A stretch of 64,000 bases of DNA from Pedobacter cryoconitis. GTDB lineage: Bacteria > Bacteroidota > Bacteroidia > Sphingobacteriales > Sphingobacteriaceae. The stretch lies in contig NZ_CP014504.1 of assembly GCF_001590605.1 (NCBI RefSeq), positions 3,224,001 through 3,288,000 of the forward strand, read 5' to 3'. Below the pieces are notes generated by a model. The model did not search any database and was not told where the DNA came from. It saw nothing but the letters and a program-made list of their open reading frames with translations. Made by a program: the position numbers and the translations under genes. Of the stretch, positions 8,621 to 17,352 are shown piece after piece; within the stretch, counting starts at the first letter, position 1, and each line of letters begins with the position of its first letter.

Positions 8621-8998
8621 TTAATGATAAAAAGGAATTTCCACTTCAAGGATAAATGCGCGAAGTATCAGTTCTATTACAATTGTGAAACTTAGCATTA
8701 TTACTGGAAGAATGCTTCCTTTTAGTATGAAATAAGCAATTCCATGAGTACTCATCTCGTATTCTTCGTTCCGTTTTACAGGAATTATTATCCTTAAAAA
8801 CTTAACCACAAAATACCAGATCAGAAACCAGGGGAATGACAATCACAGGATAAAAGAAACTGCCTTTAATAATTCTTGTATTATCTTTGATGGGCGTATC
8901 TTAATCAAATTATCCACGGCTTCAGCAACAATTCTGACTACAGATGTAATCACAATGGCACCCGTCAGAAATAAAAAGATGAAACTTCCAGGTCACAT
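8621..8998 (-). pseudogene. Remnant of an unidentified membrane protein, interrupted by a stop
   Basis: The minus strand reads as a hydrophobic protein fragment (F-I-F-L-F-L-T-G-A-I-V-I-T-S-V-V-R-I-V-A-E) from about 8980. An in-frame TGA follows at about 8843, then 73 more codons in the same frame with two membrane helices, ending at 8621. No start codon or ribosome site precedes the first part. I do not recognise the family. A faint likeness of one segment to the C-terminus of ammonium transporters is not enough to name it. Confidence 0.4.
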
Positions 8999-9033
8999 TG
9001 TTCTTGTAAACCCCACTTTCTGGCAGAAAATTG

Positions 9034-9214
9034 TCAGGAAATCAGAATTTCTAAATGAATGATATGAACCAGGCTTTCAAATGTATTGGGTCTGGTCCAT
9101 AGTGGTGGATATCCATAAGCTTTTGATGATATTGCCCAGGTCCATATCTGCTTTTGCAAGTTGGCCGCAGATGGAATGATCATGATATATTTCCTTAATC
9201 ATTGCTTTTATCAT
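9034..9214 (-). pseudogene. Truncated, frameshifted DNA-3-methyladenine glycosylase fragment
   Basis: The ATG at 9214 overlaps the stop of the HlyD-like gene. The first 28 codons read I-C-G-Q-L-A-K-A-D-M-D-L-G-N-I-I-K-S. After a one-base shift the sequence continues Y-G-Y-P-P-L-W-T-R-P-N-T-F-E-S-L-V-H-I-I, which matches the N-terminus of AlkA/HhH-GPD-type 3-methyladenine glycosylases of Bacteroidota as I know them. The family then continues with a catalytic helix-hairpin-helix domain, which is absent. The fragment is therefore dead and marks a deletion boundary at the edge of the lanthipeptide locus. Confidence 0.65.
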
Positions 9215-9732
9215 TAATCATTACTTTTAAATATACTCCGGCCAAGCCGTTGTAAGATCGTAACGTCCTGCGTAATGATTTCTGCATCAGCTATCATTTT
9301 ATCTTTTAATAGTATATGTCCTGGTAATGCAGATAAGTCGTTATTAAAATCAACCTTTGAAATAAAAACACTATCCTGCTGTGGAATGGGATCTATATAT
9401 TTAATAGTACCTCTGATCGTTCCATAGGTTTGGTATGGGTATCTTCTTAATTTAATCAGCACTTGCTGCCCTTCTTTAACTTTGGTCAGCATATTTTGAG
9501 GAATAGCCATTTCTCCATAAAACTTCTGATCTGCCGAGGTATCAATTTTCAGTGTTGTGATTACAAGATCGGGATATTTGATAAAAGCGGAAAGTCCGGC
9601 GATTAAAATTAAGAGTACAAAAAACATGAAGATGCCCCAGCGCAATAACCAGGAAGGAACTGTGGTAATAATTTCTTGAATTGCAGGACTATGGACAACC
9701 TGCTGGCTTTTTTGTTTTTTTAAGGGCGGCAT
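9214..9732 (-). CDS. HlyD-family secretion accessory protein, internally shortened
   Basis: The 172-residue protein has a short cytoplasmic N-terminus, one membrane helix at about 31-50, and I-K-Y-P-D-L-V-I, which is typical of the start of HlyD/bacteriocin-secretion proteins. It then jumps straight to the C-terminal beta-barrel part (F-Y-G-E-M-A-I-P-Q-N, then V-K-E-G-Q-Q-V-L-I-K). Usual members of this Bacteroidota family are about 400-440 residues and carry a lipoyl half-motif and a long coiled-coil hairpin between those two parts; both are missing here. The gene follows the C39 exporter by 33 bases and is last in the lanthipeptide operon. It may be a minimal adaptor or a deletion relic. 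Confidence 0.75.
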   Translation of the reverse strand: MPPLKKQKSQQVVHSPAIQEIITTVPSWLLRWGIFMFFVLLILIAGLSAFIKYPDLVITTLKIDTSADQKFYGEMAIPQNMLTKVKEGQQVLIKLRRYPYQTYGTIRGTIKYIDPIPQQDSVFISKVDFNNDLSALPGHILLKDKMIADAEIITQDVTILQRLGRSIFKSND

Positions 9733-9765
9733 TTTAAATGATGATTATGTTCCTGATTCCAAATA

Positions 9766-11943
9766 TTAAGTTCCCAGCTCCAGCTGATTTTTGACAAGCA
9801 GATAGTAAGCACCTTTTAACTGGGTTAATTCCTGATGTGTCCCTTGTTCAATGATACTACCTTTATCAAGCACAATGATATTGTCTGCGTCCCTGACTGT
9901 ACTTAACCGGTGTGCTACAATAATTACGGTCCTGCCTGTGAAAAATTCTTTGAGGTTATTCATAATTGTCCACTCGTTGTTCGCATCCAATGCGTTTGTC
10001 GCTTCATCAAAAAAGATATACTCCGGGTCTTTGTATACGGCACGCGCGATCAGCATCCGCTGAAGTTGTCCCTGGCTTACCCCGTTGCCTTCAGCACCGA
10101 TCATGGTATTTAAACCTCTTGGCAGGCCATCAATAAAATCCTGGATATTAGCCACTTTGATCGCATGATTCAACTTTACTGGATCGGCCGGGATTTCTCC
10201 TACAGCAATATTTCGTTCAATAGTATCAGAAAAGATAAAGCCATCCTGCATGACTACACCGCATTCTTCCCGCCATGCTTTGTAACTGATACTGTTCAAA
10301 GGTTCTGTTCCAATATTAATTTCGCCTGCATCGGGTTGATAAAATCTTAACAATAGCTTCAGGATTGTAGTTTTACCACTACCACTCATTCCTACAATTG
10401 CAGTCGTTTTACCTTGTGGGATTTTCAGATCAATGTTCCGCAATACCGGAAGGTTGCCTGTGCCTGGATAACGAAATGATAACTGCTCAATACTGATGTC
10501 CTTCTGAACAGGAAGCGTATCGTTCCATTCTTTATCAGGCTGTTCTTCATCATCCATCTGGTAAATTTCATTTAAACGTTCCAAACTGATCCTGGCATCC
10601 TGAAAGCCCTGGATAAAGCCAAGCATTTGCTCTATGGGCCCATTCAGCTGTCCAATAATATATTGTACTGCAACCATGGCACCCAGGGTCATATCTCCGT
10701 CTATCACTGCTTTAGCACTTAAAAATGCAATCAGCAGGTTTTTTCCTTCGTTAATTAAAGTTGAGCCACCTTGTTGATACTGACTCAGGGCCAGGTTTTT
10801 AACATTGACATTAAATAAACTAGCCTGGATATCTTCCCATTCCCATCGTTTCTGTTGTTCACAGTTATTGAGTTTGATCTCTTGCATTCCAGTAACCAGC
10901 TGTACCACATTACTCTGATTTTTTGCCGATATTTCAAAACTCTTATAATTGAGTAGTTTCCTGCGATTTAAGAACAGGACAATCCAGCCCATGTACAAAG
11001 TACTGCTGATCAGAAAGACAAAAAAGATAGTAAGATTATAATATGCGATAACGACTGAAAAAATCAATAAGTTAAAGATAGAAAACAAGGTAGTTAGTGC
11101 TGTTCCTGTTAAAAAGGTTTCTATCTTTTTCTGATCATTCATCCGTTGCATAATATCACCGGTCATTTTGGTATCAAAAAAAACCATGGGAAGCTTCATT
11201 AGTTTGATAATGAAATCTGTCAGAATGGAAATATTAACCCGGATACTGATATGCAATAAAATCCATGACCGGATAAAGTCTACGCTGATACGCCCGATAA
11301 TAAGTGCCCCTTGCGCGATAAGGATAATATAGATAAAATTAAGATTACGGGTATTAATCCCTACATCGACAATGGATTGCGTCAAAAATGGGGCAATCAG
11401 TTGTAATATACTCCCTGCAGCAAGACCGAAAAAGAGTTGAATAACCAGCTTGCGGTAAGCCTTAAAATAACCAAACAGAAATGACCACCGGACTTCACTG
11501 CCAATCTCGTTTTCATGTGCATAAAACTGAGGTGTTGGAGTTAGCGTCAGGGCTATACCTTCGCCAGAGCCATCGTTGTCAATCCAATTGCGGGAAAAGT
11601 CTTCTGCATTAAGTTTGACATGTCCATTCCCGGGATCAACAATAAAGTATTTATTGTTCTTTATTTTATAAAGTACCACAAAGTGATTTTGTCTCCAGTG
11701 CAGGATGGCTGGCAGTTGTTCTTCTCCTAGTCCCCCCAGATTGGTTTTGATCGCATCAGTATCAAAGCCAATCTTTCCGGCAGCATTATGGATACCTAAT
11801 AAGGATACTCCTTCTCTGTTAATTTCGCAATATTGCCTCAATGTTTGCACCTTAAAACTACGCCCGTAGTGTTTAGCTACCATACGAAGACAAGTGGGAC
11901 CGCAGTCCATCAGATCGAATTGTTTGTAAAAAGGGAAACTCAT
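9766..11943 (-). CDS. Peptidase-containing ABC exporter (C39 bacteriocin type)
   Basis: This 725-residue protein has three parts. Residues 1-145 are a C39 Cys peptidase with Q8 and C14 in Q-F-D-L-M-D-C-G-P-T-C, His near 90 in N-H-F-V-V-L and Asp in I-V-D-P-G-N-G. Residues 160-450 are six membrane helices. Residues 480-720 are an ABC ATPase with Walker A G-M-S-G-S-G-K-T-T near 518, signature V-S-Q-G-Q near 623 and Walker B I-F-F-D-E-A-T near 644. Such transporters cut leaders after Gly-Gly while exporting the peptide. All five precursors in this locus have that Gly-Gly site, so the match is direct. It acts in the inner membrane. Confidence 0.95.
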   Translation of the reverse strand: MSFPFYKQFDLMDCGPTCLRMVAKHYGRSFKVQTLRQYCEINREGVSLLGIHNAAGKIGFDTDAIKTNLGGLGEEQLPAILHWRQNHFVVLYKIKNNKYFIVDPGNGHVKLNAEDFSRNWIDNDGSGEGIALTLTPTPQFYAHENEIGSEVRWSFLFGYFKAYRKLVIQLFFGLAAGSILQLIAPFLTQSIVDVGINTRNLNFIYIILIAQGALIIGRISVDFIRSWILLHISIRVNISILTDFIIKLMKLPMVFFDTKMTGDIMQRMNDQKKIETFLTGTALTTLFSIFNLLIFSVVIAYYNLTIFFVFLISSTLYMGWIVLFLNRRKLLNYKSFEISAKNQSNVVQLVTGMQEIKLNNCEQQKRWEWEDIQASLFNVNVKNLALSQYQQGGSTLINEGKNLLIAFLSAKAVIDGDMTLGAMVAVQYIIGQLNGPIEQMLGFIQGFQDARISLERLNEIYQMDDEEQPDKEWNDTLPVQKDISIEQLSFRYPGTGNLPVLRNIDLKIPQGKTTAIVGMSGSGKTTILKLLLRFYQPDAGEINIGTEPLNSISYKAWREECGVVMQDGFIFSDTIERNIAVGEIPADPVKLNHAIKVANIQDFIDGLPRGLNTMIGAEGNGVSQGQLQRMLIARAVYKDPEYIFFDEATNALDANNEWTIMNNLKEFFTGRTVIIVAHRLSTVRDADNIIVLDKGSIIEQGTHQELTQLKGAYYLLVKNQLELGT

Positions 11944-11964
11944 TCAGCGCTTTGTATTTATTTA

Positions 11965-14900
11965 TTATTGAGTAATAGCTAATTTGGGCATATGGGTAGA
12001 GATAGCCAGTTGTGAGCTGTAATATTTTTCCAGAAAATGATAAATAACCAATTCATGTTTACGCGGATTGTTAACCAGCAAACGATTCAGATACATATGC
12101 AACAGGCTTTCCATCAGGTCATGGGGCAGTGTTTGATTGCCTGATTTAACTTGAATATTTTGATAAATCAAACTGTTCATCGCCGACCTGTTTTGATAAA
12201 CAGCTACCGCTTCTTCAATCTCATTTAATTCGTCTAAATCAGCATTCATATGCAAAAAGATACTTTTCTGCTTCTGGCGATATTTCTCATTCAATTGCTT
12301 TTGTAAGCCAGGATCACTGCCAAATTCTCTAAAAAAACCCGCTTGAAGTCTTTTTAACAGCTCTTTTTTTGCAAGGGTTGTATAACCAAAATCGGTTAAA
12401 AGCATATCTGCTCCTCTCAGTGCAAATAAAAACCGGTATTCTTCTAATTCAGGGCTATCCAGCAATCTGGCAAATTTGAGTACCGCCAGGCTATCATTAA
12501 AAAACAGAGATTCTACTTCTTCTATGATGGAAGCGCCATAACGTTCGAGTTCTCTTGAATAAGTATCTAATACAATTTTACTGATCAGGTTATTGGCCAG
12601 CAGCGGTTCCAGTACTTCCATGAATTGCTGTTGAACTTTCCATTGCTTTGTTAAGTCTGAGTTGTAAAATCTGACCCGGATATGGAAGGATTCATCAATA
12701 TACCTGATGAAATGAAATTTCTCAAATAAATTTTGTCCGATGCCATGCTCCACAAAATCAAGCAGTTCCTTTTTTAGTATTCTTTCCCCAACCGTTGGCC
12801 CGCAATAAATTTTGAAGAATAACCACTCGCTAAAGGGTGAAAACTTTCTTTTAACCTGGATTTCATCCTTCGGAGTCAGAAAATTGCTTTTCACAGCACG
12901 CTTTACCAAGCTATTTTCTGAACCTTCTGGTTCTCTTTTTAAAGGGATGATCAATTCATTGGTATGCGGATTTCCATTTGCATCGTATACGATACAGTTT
13001 TCGCTGGTAAAGAGGAATTCCTCGAGTTGTACATTTTCATATTTTTTCAGATAATGAATGAATAAGTCGGCTCCTGTCTGCTGTTCCAAATCAATTAAAA
13101 GCTTATTGTCATGTTCTACATACGCAACTTTCTGTGGGATATGGTATTGGGTCCTCAGTGCCTGGCAATAGTTTAAATATCCGTTTCTTTCTTTCGGGAT
13201 AGCTGGCAGTTCTTCTTTTTTAAGCGCCCACCGCGCTTTTCTGACGATCAGGTTTTTGTAAACAACTCTTGGCAGATAAGTCAGCGAAGACAATACACCC
13301 CAATTCCAGGCATCGGGCTGTGCTTGCCCTTGTGTTTGCAAGTCGCATAGGAACTTATAAACTGGCAAACTCCGCGTCGAGAAATTGTGAGCAGAAGTAA
13401 GTTTGGGAATAATATATTTATTATGCTTTTTACTTCTCAAAAGGACTTTGTTGTTTTTAACGCAAACCATAATATCTTCTACAGGTATCTGGTTTTCTGC
13501 TGTTAAACCAGATTTACCGATATAAGGTATTTCATAATTGCGCAATAAAGGTCTGAGCAGCACATTGCCAACCCTGGCTTGCGGGAGATGCACAATATCT
13601 GCATAAATATGATCCGGAAATTCCTGCTCTTCCTCTTGAAGAATTTCCTTTGTAAAATCGCATAGCTCCTGGTCCCCATGAGCAAATCTGGACAGGAGAT
13701 TGCCAGAGGAAGTGCCTCCAAAACTGGAAAGCTCAAAAATAAAGTTTTCTATATCCAGCTTACCATCCGATTTCAGCAAACTTCCCATCAGGTGTAGGCT
13801 ATTGGAAAATTTATAAGCTGCAATTCTGGGCTTAAATGCCTTTAATTCTTCTTCCGTTATTTCAATAACAGTTTTTTGATGTTGAAGATAGTCGTTGTGT
13901 TTATTCAGGACAAATTCTTGTATGTAATCAAAATTTATAGTTTTTCCGGCAACTGGCCCTTTCAAAATGAGGTTCTCAACCAGGCTGTTTTCGCCTGCTG
14001 ATGATTGATCACTTCCAGCATAACCAATTCCCAGTTCTGCATCTAATGCTAATGATAGTGGGACTTCTTCAAATTCATAACGCGCGGAAAACTTACTTTT
14101 AAATGTATTCAGATCCCTGCCCTCGCCCGAAATGCTCAGGACATATAAGTCTTCGGTTTGTTTAAGAATACGGTCAATAATACTTTGATCAATTGTTTGC
14201 GCTTTTGCTGCAAAGAAAAGGTCAGTTTGCAATAAATTAGCTGGAATTTGTATTGGAAAATCAAGTGCTTTTAAGCTATCTTCTATTTTTGTATAGTAGC
14301 CCACTCCTTCCTTTGGATTTTTAATCAGCTGTTGAACTTCCTTCAATTTCAGGAGTAAATCATCGACATGCTGAAGCGTTTGTAATTGCTCAATTAACAC
14401 ATCCAGGGGATCTTTACCGGTCACACAGGGTTCTAAATCTGATAAGATAAGTTGAGAATCAACCATGTCCGCAATAAATTCAGCGGCCTCTTCCAGACTT
14501 ATATTTTCATGGGTTTTAAGTATTTGTGCCAGACTTTCCAGTGTAACGCCTTTTTGGGCTGCAAAAAGAATATCCGTAATATAATTTGTCTTTTCTATAG
14601 AGGTCAGTTCGTAAACGCGCTGTGTATCTATCAAAGAATAAGTTGCATAGCGATAACTGTCAGGGAGTTCATATAAACTATTGTTAGTAAAGAACTTTAG
14701 TTGTCTGACAATTTCAGGAACGGTGTTCAGGTAAGTGATAATTTCATTAAGATAGTTCATATCTAAACGGACACTACGAAGATGCTGATCGGCATGATCC
14801 AGTTGAAGATTAGTTTCTTCTGGTTTGATACCTACCAATTTAACACCTGCCAATGTCCCGTATGGTGTACATCTGCTACAGCTGCGCAGCCAGTATTTAG

Positions 14901-15105
14901 CAAAGGACAGCTCCAGTTTTTCCTTTTCTTTCGCATTAAGTTCATTCTCTTTTAACAGTTCTTTCCAGAATTCGGGAGAGGATAAATAAATTCCTTCCTG
15001 AAGTAAGGTTTGTCTGTTTGCCGAAAAGTCATTGGCTAAGTTCAGGCTCTGCAATGGGGCACGCAGTAAAACAAAGGAATAACTTTTAATCATATATTTA
15101 ATCAT
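11965..15105 (-). CDS. lanB: Class I lanthipeptide dehydratase LanB, full length
   Basis: This 1046-residue enzyme has the N-terminal glutamylation domain over roughly residues 1-740, including R-C-T-P-Y-G-T-L-A-G-V near 78, the LanB form of the R-x-TPFG motif. The SpaB_C elimination domain covers about 770-1030 (W-L-F-F-K-I-Y-C-G, then F-H-F-I-R-Y-I-D-E-S-F-H-I-R-V-R-F). The family uses glutamyl-tRNA to activate Ser and Thr of the precursor core and then eliminates glutamate to give dehydroalanine and dehydrobutyrine. Both halves are in one chain; the related pinensin system of Chitinophaga is, as I recall, split. The gene overlaps lanC by 8 bases, which implies translational coupling. Confidence 0.93.
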   Translation of the reverse strand: MIKYMIKSYSFVLLRAPLQSLNLANDFSANRQTLLQEGIYLSSPEFWKELLKENELNAKEKEKLELSFAKYWLRSCSRCTPYGTLAGVKLVGIKPEETNLQLDHADQHLRSVRLDMNYLNEIITYLNTVPEIVRQLKFFTNNSLYELPDSYRYATYSLIDTQRVYELTSIEKTNYITDILFAAQKGVTLESLAQILKTHENISLEEAAEFIADMVDSQLILSDLEPCVTGKDPLDVLIEQLQTLQHVDDLLLKLKEVQQLIKNPKEGVGYYTKIEDSLKALDFPIQIPANLLQTDLFFAAKAQTIDQSIIDRILKQTEDLYVLSISGEGRDLNTFKSKFSARYEFEEVPLSLALDAELGIGYAGSDQSSAGENSLVENLILKGPVAGKTINFDYIQEFVLNKHNDYLQHQKTVIEITEEELKAFKPRIAAYKFSNSLHLMGSLLKSDGKLDIENFIFELSSFGGTSSGNLLSRFAHGDQELCDFTKEILQEEEQEFPDHIYADIVHLPQARVGNVLLRPLLRNYEIPYIGKSGLTAENQIPVEDIMVCVKNNKVLLRSKKHNKYIIPKLTSAHNFSTRSLPVYKFLCDLQTQGQAQPDAWNWGVLSSLTYLPRVVYKNLIVRKARWALKKEELPAIPKERNGYLNYCQALRTQYHIPQKVAYVEHDNKLLIDLEQQTGADLFIHYLKKYENVQLEEFLFTSENCIVYDANGNPHTNELIIPLKREPEGSENSLVKRAVKSNFLTPKDEIQVKRKFSPFSEWLFFKIYCGPTVGERILKKELLDFVEHGIGQNLFEKFHFIRYIDESFHIRVRFYNSDLTKQWKVQQQFMEVLEPLLANNLISKIVLDTYSRELERYGASIIEEVESLFFNDSLAVLKFARLLDSPELEEYRFLFALRGADMLLTDFGYTTLAKKELLKRLQAGFFREFGSDPGLQKQLNEKYRQKQKSIFLHMNADLDELNEIEEAVAVYQNRSAMNSLIYQNIQVKSGNQTLPHDLMESLLHMYLNRLLVNNPRKHELVIYHFLEKYYSSQLAISTHMPKLAITQ

Positions 15106-16294
15106 TAAGCATAATGCAGTAATCCCAACTAAAATCTCCGGTCAGATAACTGAGAAGTACCAAGCCGATACCACTTATCCCGTTTAATAATCCATAAGAG
15201 TTTATATATTTTCCGGTAACATCTGGTGAATAGGATTTGAAACCTGCATAACCATCCGCATGACTGGAAAAGTCTATTGTTTGTTGTATCCAGAAATCGC
15301 AGGCTTCTTTAAAAACAGGATTTTTAGTGTAATGCCACATTTTATTGTAAACATGAGCTATACCAGCACTGCCATGACAAATTCCGGCATCTCTGACCAT
15401 CGTCTGTTCTTCGCTTCTTCTTTTAGAGGTATGTATCAGTATTTCTGTACCTAGTTCTTTCAGGACAGCATCTTCAAAAAGTATCCCTGCCTGGTAGAGT
15501 ACAAAACCTATAGTTAAATCTCCATAGCACCATCCTACACGACTATACCCACTTATAGTTTCATCGAGTGTTAAAATATTAGGAAACAGGCTGTTATTGG
15601 TATTTCTATTGATAGTTGATTTGAATAAATCTGCGATATCAAGCGCCAGTTTTTTAGCCTCTGCCGCACAGATATCCTTTTGATAACATTGCAGACAGAA
15701 TTTCAAAACACTAGTTAATCCGTGTGCCATACCCAGGTTAATTTTATTGGGTACAGGGAGTTGACTGGTCAGATCAAAGTGCGCAATAAACATTTTCTCT
15801 GGTGACTGATAGGCGAGTTTATGCAGCAGTTTAAAAAATGTTTCCTGAAATTCAGAGAATTGACTCGTTTGTTCATATAAAGAATGATAGGCAATTCCGA
15901 TGGAACCATGAAGAAAATCATAATTACCATCTTTCAGGTAATGGATAGCTTGCTCAAATAATTCAGGATTATCATCGCATAAGATTTCCCAGTTCTCTTC
16001 ATCTAATACATCTTTAGCCTTTAAATAGGAAAAGAGCCAGTTAACTCCTGCTTTACCAGACGAGAAAAAAGCGCTTTGACAACCGATTGAATCTTCAGAA
16101 AGTGTTTGCAGATTATTTTCGAAATGCTCCACGTTTTCAACGTGGTTTACCGAACAGCTACCAGCATAGCTGATATAAGATTGATCAAAAAGACAGTATC
16201 CTGCTTCACCGTCAAGGAGGGACGGTTGATAATAATCACGGTTTTTGAGTGATAAATATATTTTATCCAGTATCGTTTGAATTTCTTCTTTCAT
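15098..16294 (-). CDS. lanC: Lanthipeptide cyclase LanC
   Basis: This 398-residue zinc enzyme adds Cys thiols to the dehydrated residues to form thioether rings. The conserved zinc and active-site motifs are present: M-A-H-G near 186, G-W-C-Y-G-D near 255 and C-H-G-S-A-G near 305. The two Cys and the His of the last motif are the expected zinc ligands. Length matches NisC-like cyclases. It is the first enzyme gene after the five precursors and overlaps lanB. A stable hairpin lies between it and the precursor genes, which would lower enzyme expression relative to peptide. Confidence 0.93.
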   Translation of the reverse strand: MKEEIQTILDKIYLSLKNRDYYQPSLLDGEAGYCLFDQSYISYAGSCSVNHVENVEHFENNLQTLSEDSIGCQSAFFSSGKAGVNWLFSYLKAKDVLDEENWEILCDDNPELFEQAIHYLKDGNYDFLHGSIGIAYHSLYEQTSQFSEFQETFFKLLHKLAYQSPEKMFIAHFDLTSQLPVPNKINLGMAHGLTSVLKFCLQCYQKDICAAEAKKLALDIADLFKSTINRNTNNSLFPNILTLDETISGYSRVGWCYGDLTIGFVLYQAGILFEDAVLKELGTEILIHTSKRRSEEQTMVRDAGICHGSAGIAHVYNKMWHYTKNPVFKEACDFWIQQTIDFSSHADGYAGFKSYSPDVTGKYINSYGLLNGISGIGLVLLSYLTGDFSWDYCIMLND

Positions 16295-16323
16295 ATAAAA
16301 ATATCGGTCACCTGTTTATTATG

Positions 16324-16357
16324 GAAGAATAACCAGTTTATAAGCTGGCTATTCTTC
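16324..16357 (-). terminator. Attenuator-like hairpin between precursor genes and lanC
   Basis: A 13-base stem (16324-16336 with 16345-16357, one G-U type mismatch) closes an 8-base loop. No run of U follows, so it is more likely a partial terminator or RNA-stability element than a full stop. Its place between the last precursor and lanC is where lanthipeptide operons commonly attenuate. Confidence 0.55.
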
Positions 16358-16389
16358 AACGTTACGAGTTTAAAACTGGAAAATAAATG

Positions 16390-16554
16390 CTAAACAACGC
16401 AAACTTGCACATCACTAAAGTCGCAGCAAAATCTTCCGGTATGAGCTGTCAATGGTATCCCTCCATAAACTTTTCCCATTTGCGCTGTAGTCAATGAAGC
16501 AACTTTTTCTTTTTTCAAACGCAATCTTTCTGAATTTAATTTAATTTTTTTCAT
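16390..16554 (-). CDS. lanA5: Lanthipeptide precursor 5 of 5 (nearest lanC)
   Basis: The 54-residue precursor consists of a Lys-rich leader that is almost identical in all five genes (starting M-K-K-I-K-L-N-S-E-R, with A-S-L-T-T-A-Q-M-G-K-V-Y), the Gly31-Gly32 export site, and the core I-P-L-T-A-H-T-G-R-F-C-C-D-F-S-D-V-Q-V-C-V-V. The core has two Thr, one Ser and three Cys, enough for up to three thioether rings. It differs from the others in Ala-His-Thr-Gly in place of the usual T-T-x-T-R-R, and it has one residue before the last Cys changed to Val. It is too short for ordinary gene finding. Confidence 0.9.
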   Translation of the reverse strand: MKKIKLNSERLRLKKEKVASLTTAQMGKVYGGIPLTAHTGRFCCDFSDVQVCVV

Positions 16555-16635
16555 TTGGTAATAATTTAGGTTAAATAATTCTGTTTTGTTTTGTTAAAAT
16601 TTAAACGCAAAGTGTTTAAATTTCAAGTGTAAGCT

Positions 16636-16797
16636 TTAAGCGCAGATTGCTTCAATAGTCAACAGACAGCAGAATCTTCTGGTTTCTGTTGTAATTGGTG
16701 CCCCGCCATAAACTTTACCCATCTGGTCTGTGGTCAAAGAAGCAACCTTCTCTTTTTTCAAACGCAGTCTTTCTGAATTCAATTTAATTTTCTTCAT
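16636..16797 (-). CDS. lanA4: Lanthipeptide precursor 4 of 5
   Basis: The 53-residue precursor has the shared leader with D-Q-M-G-K-V-Y-G-G before the cut site. The core is A-P-I-T-T-E-T-R-R-F-C-C-L-L-T-I-E-A-I-C-A. Its Ser/Thr content is three Thr before the Cys pair and one Thr between the Cys pair and the last Cys, where the other four carry Ser. It also lacks the Asp that follows Cys-Cys in the other four. The start codon is about 243 bases upstream of that of the next gene. Confidence 0.9.
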   Translation of the reverse strand: MKKIKLNSERLRLKKEKVASLTTDQMGKVYGGAPITTETRRFCCLLTIEAICA

Positions 16798-16866
16798 TTG
16801 ATACTGATTTCAGGTTAAATAATTCTGTTCTGTTAAGATTTAAACGCGATGTGTTTAAACTTAAGA

Positions 16867-17034
16867 CTAAGGCTCAACAGGACAGATCGAATCTGACAGA
16901 TCACAGCAGAATCTTCTGGTAATAGTTGTTACTGGTATTCCACCATAAACTTTACCCATTTGCTCCGTGGTCAATGAAGCAACTTTTTCCTTTTTTAAAC
17001 GTAGTCTTTCTGAGTTCAATTTAATTTTTTTCAT
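16867..17034 (-). CDS. lanA3: Lanthipeptide precursor 3 of 5
   Basis: The 55-residue precursor has leader variant T-T-E-Q-M and core I-P-V-T-T-I-T-R-R-F-C-C-D-L-S-D-S-I-C-P-V-E-P. The core is identical, residue for residue, to that of the neighbouring gene at 17109-17276, and the DNA of the two cores is nearly identical too. Three Thr, two Ser and three Cys are available. The Cys43-Cys44 pair preceded by Thr at 36, 37 and 39 is common to the family. Confidence 0.92.
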   Translation of the reverse strand: MKKIKLNSERLRLKKEKVASLTTEQMGKVYGGIPVTTITRRFCCDLSDSICPVEP

Positions 17035-17108
17035 TTTACAATGATTTTAGGTTAAATAAAATAATGCTGTTTTGTGAAGATTTAAAAGCGATGTGTTTAA
17101 ACTTATGT

Positions 17109-17276
17109 CTATGGCTCAACAGGACAGATCGAATCTGACAGATCACAGCAGAATCTTCTGGTAATAGTCGTTACTGGTATTCCACCATAAACTTTGCCCA
17201 TTTGCGCTGTGGTCAATGAAGCAACTTTTTCTTTTTTCAAACGTAGTCTTTCTGAATTCAATTTAATTTTTTTCAT
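17109..17276 (-). CDS. lanA2: Lanthipeptide precursor 2 of 5
   Basis: The 55-residue precursor has the same core as the gene at 16867-17034 and differs in the leader only by A-Q-M for E-Q-M. This points to a recent tandem duplication of a unit of about 240 bases, which includes the intergenic region. Confidence 0.92.
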   Translation of the reverse strand: MKKIKLNSERLRLKKEKVASLTTAQMGKVYGGIPVTTITRRFCCDLSDSICPVEP

Positions 17277-17352
17277 TTGGAAATGATTTAAGGTTAAATA
17301 AAATAATTTTGTTTAATTAAAATTTCAATGTTACCTGTTCGAATGCAAAATC

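Noticed and set aside
8720..8842. Likeness of the membrane remnant to the C-terminus of an ammonium transporter
   Set aside because: Only a short E-x-E/S-x-H-G-like pattern fits and the upstream part does not; no Amt channel motif is present.
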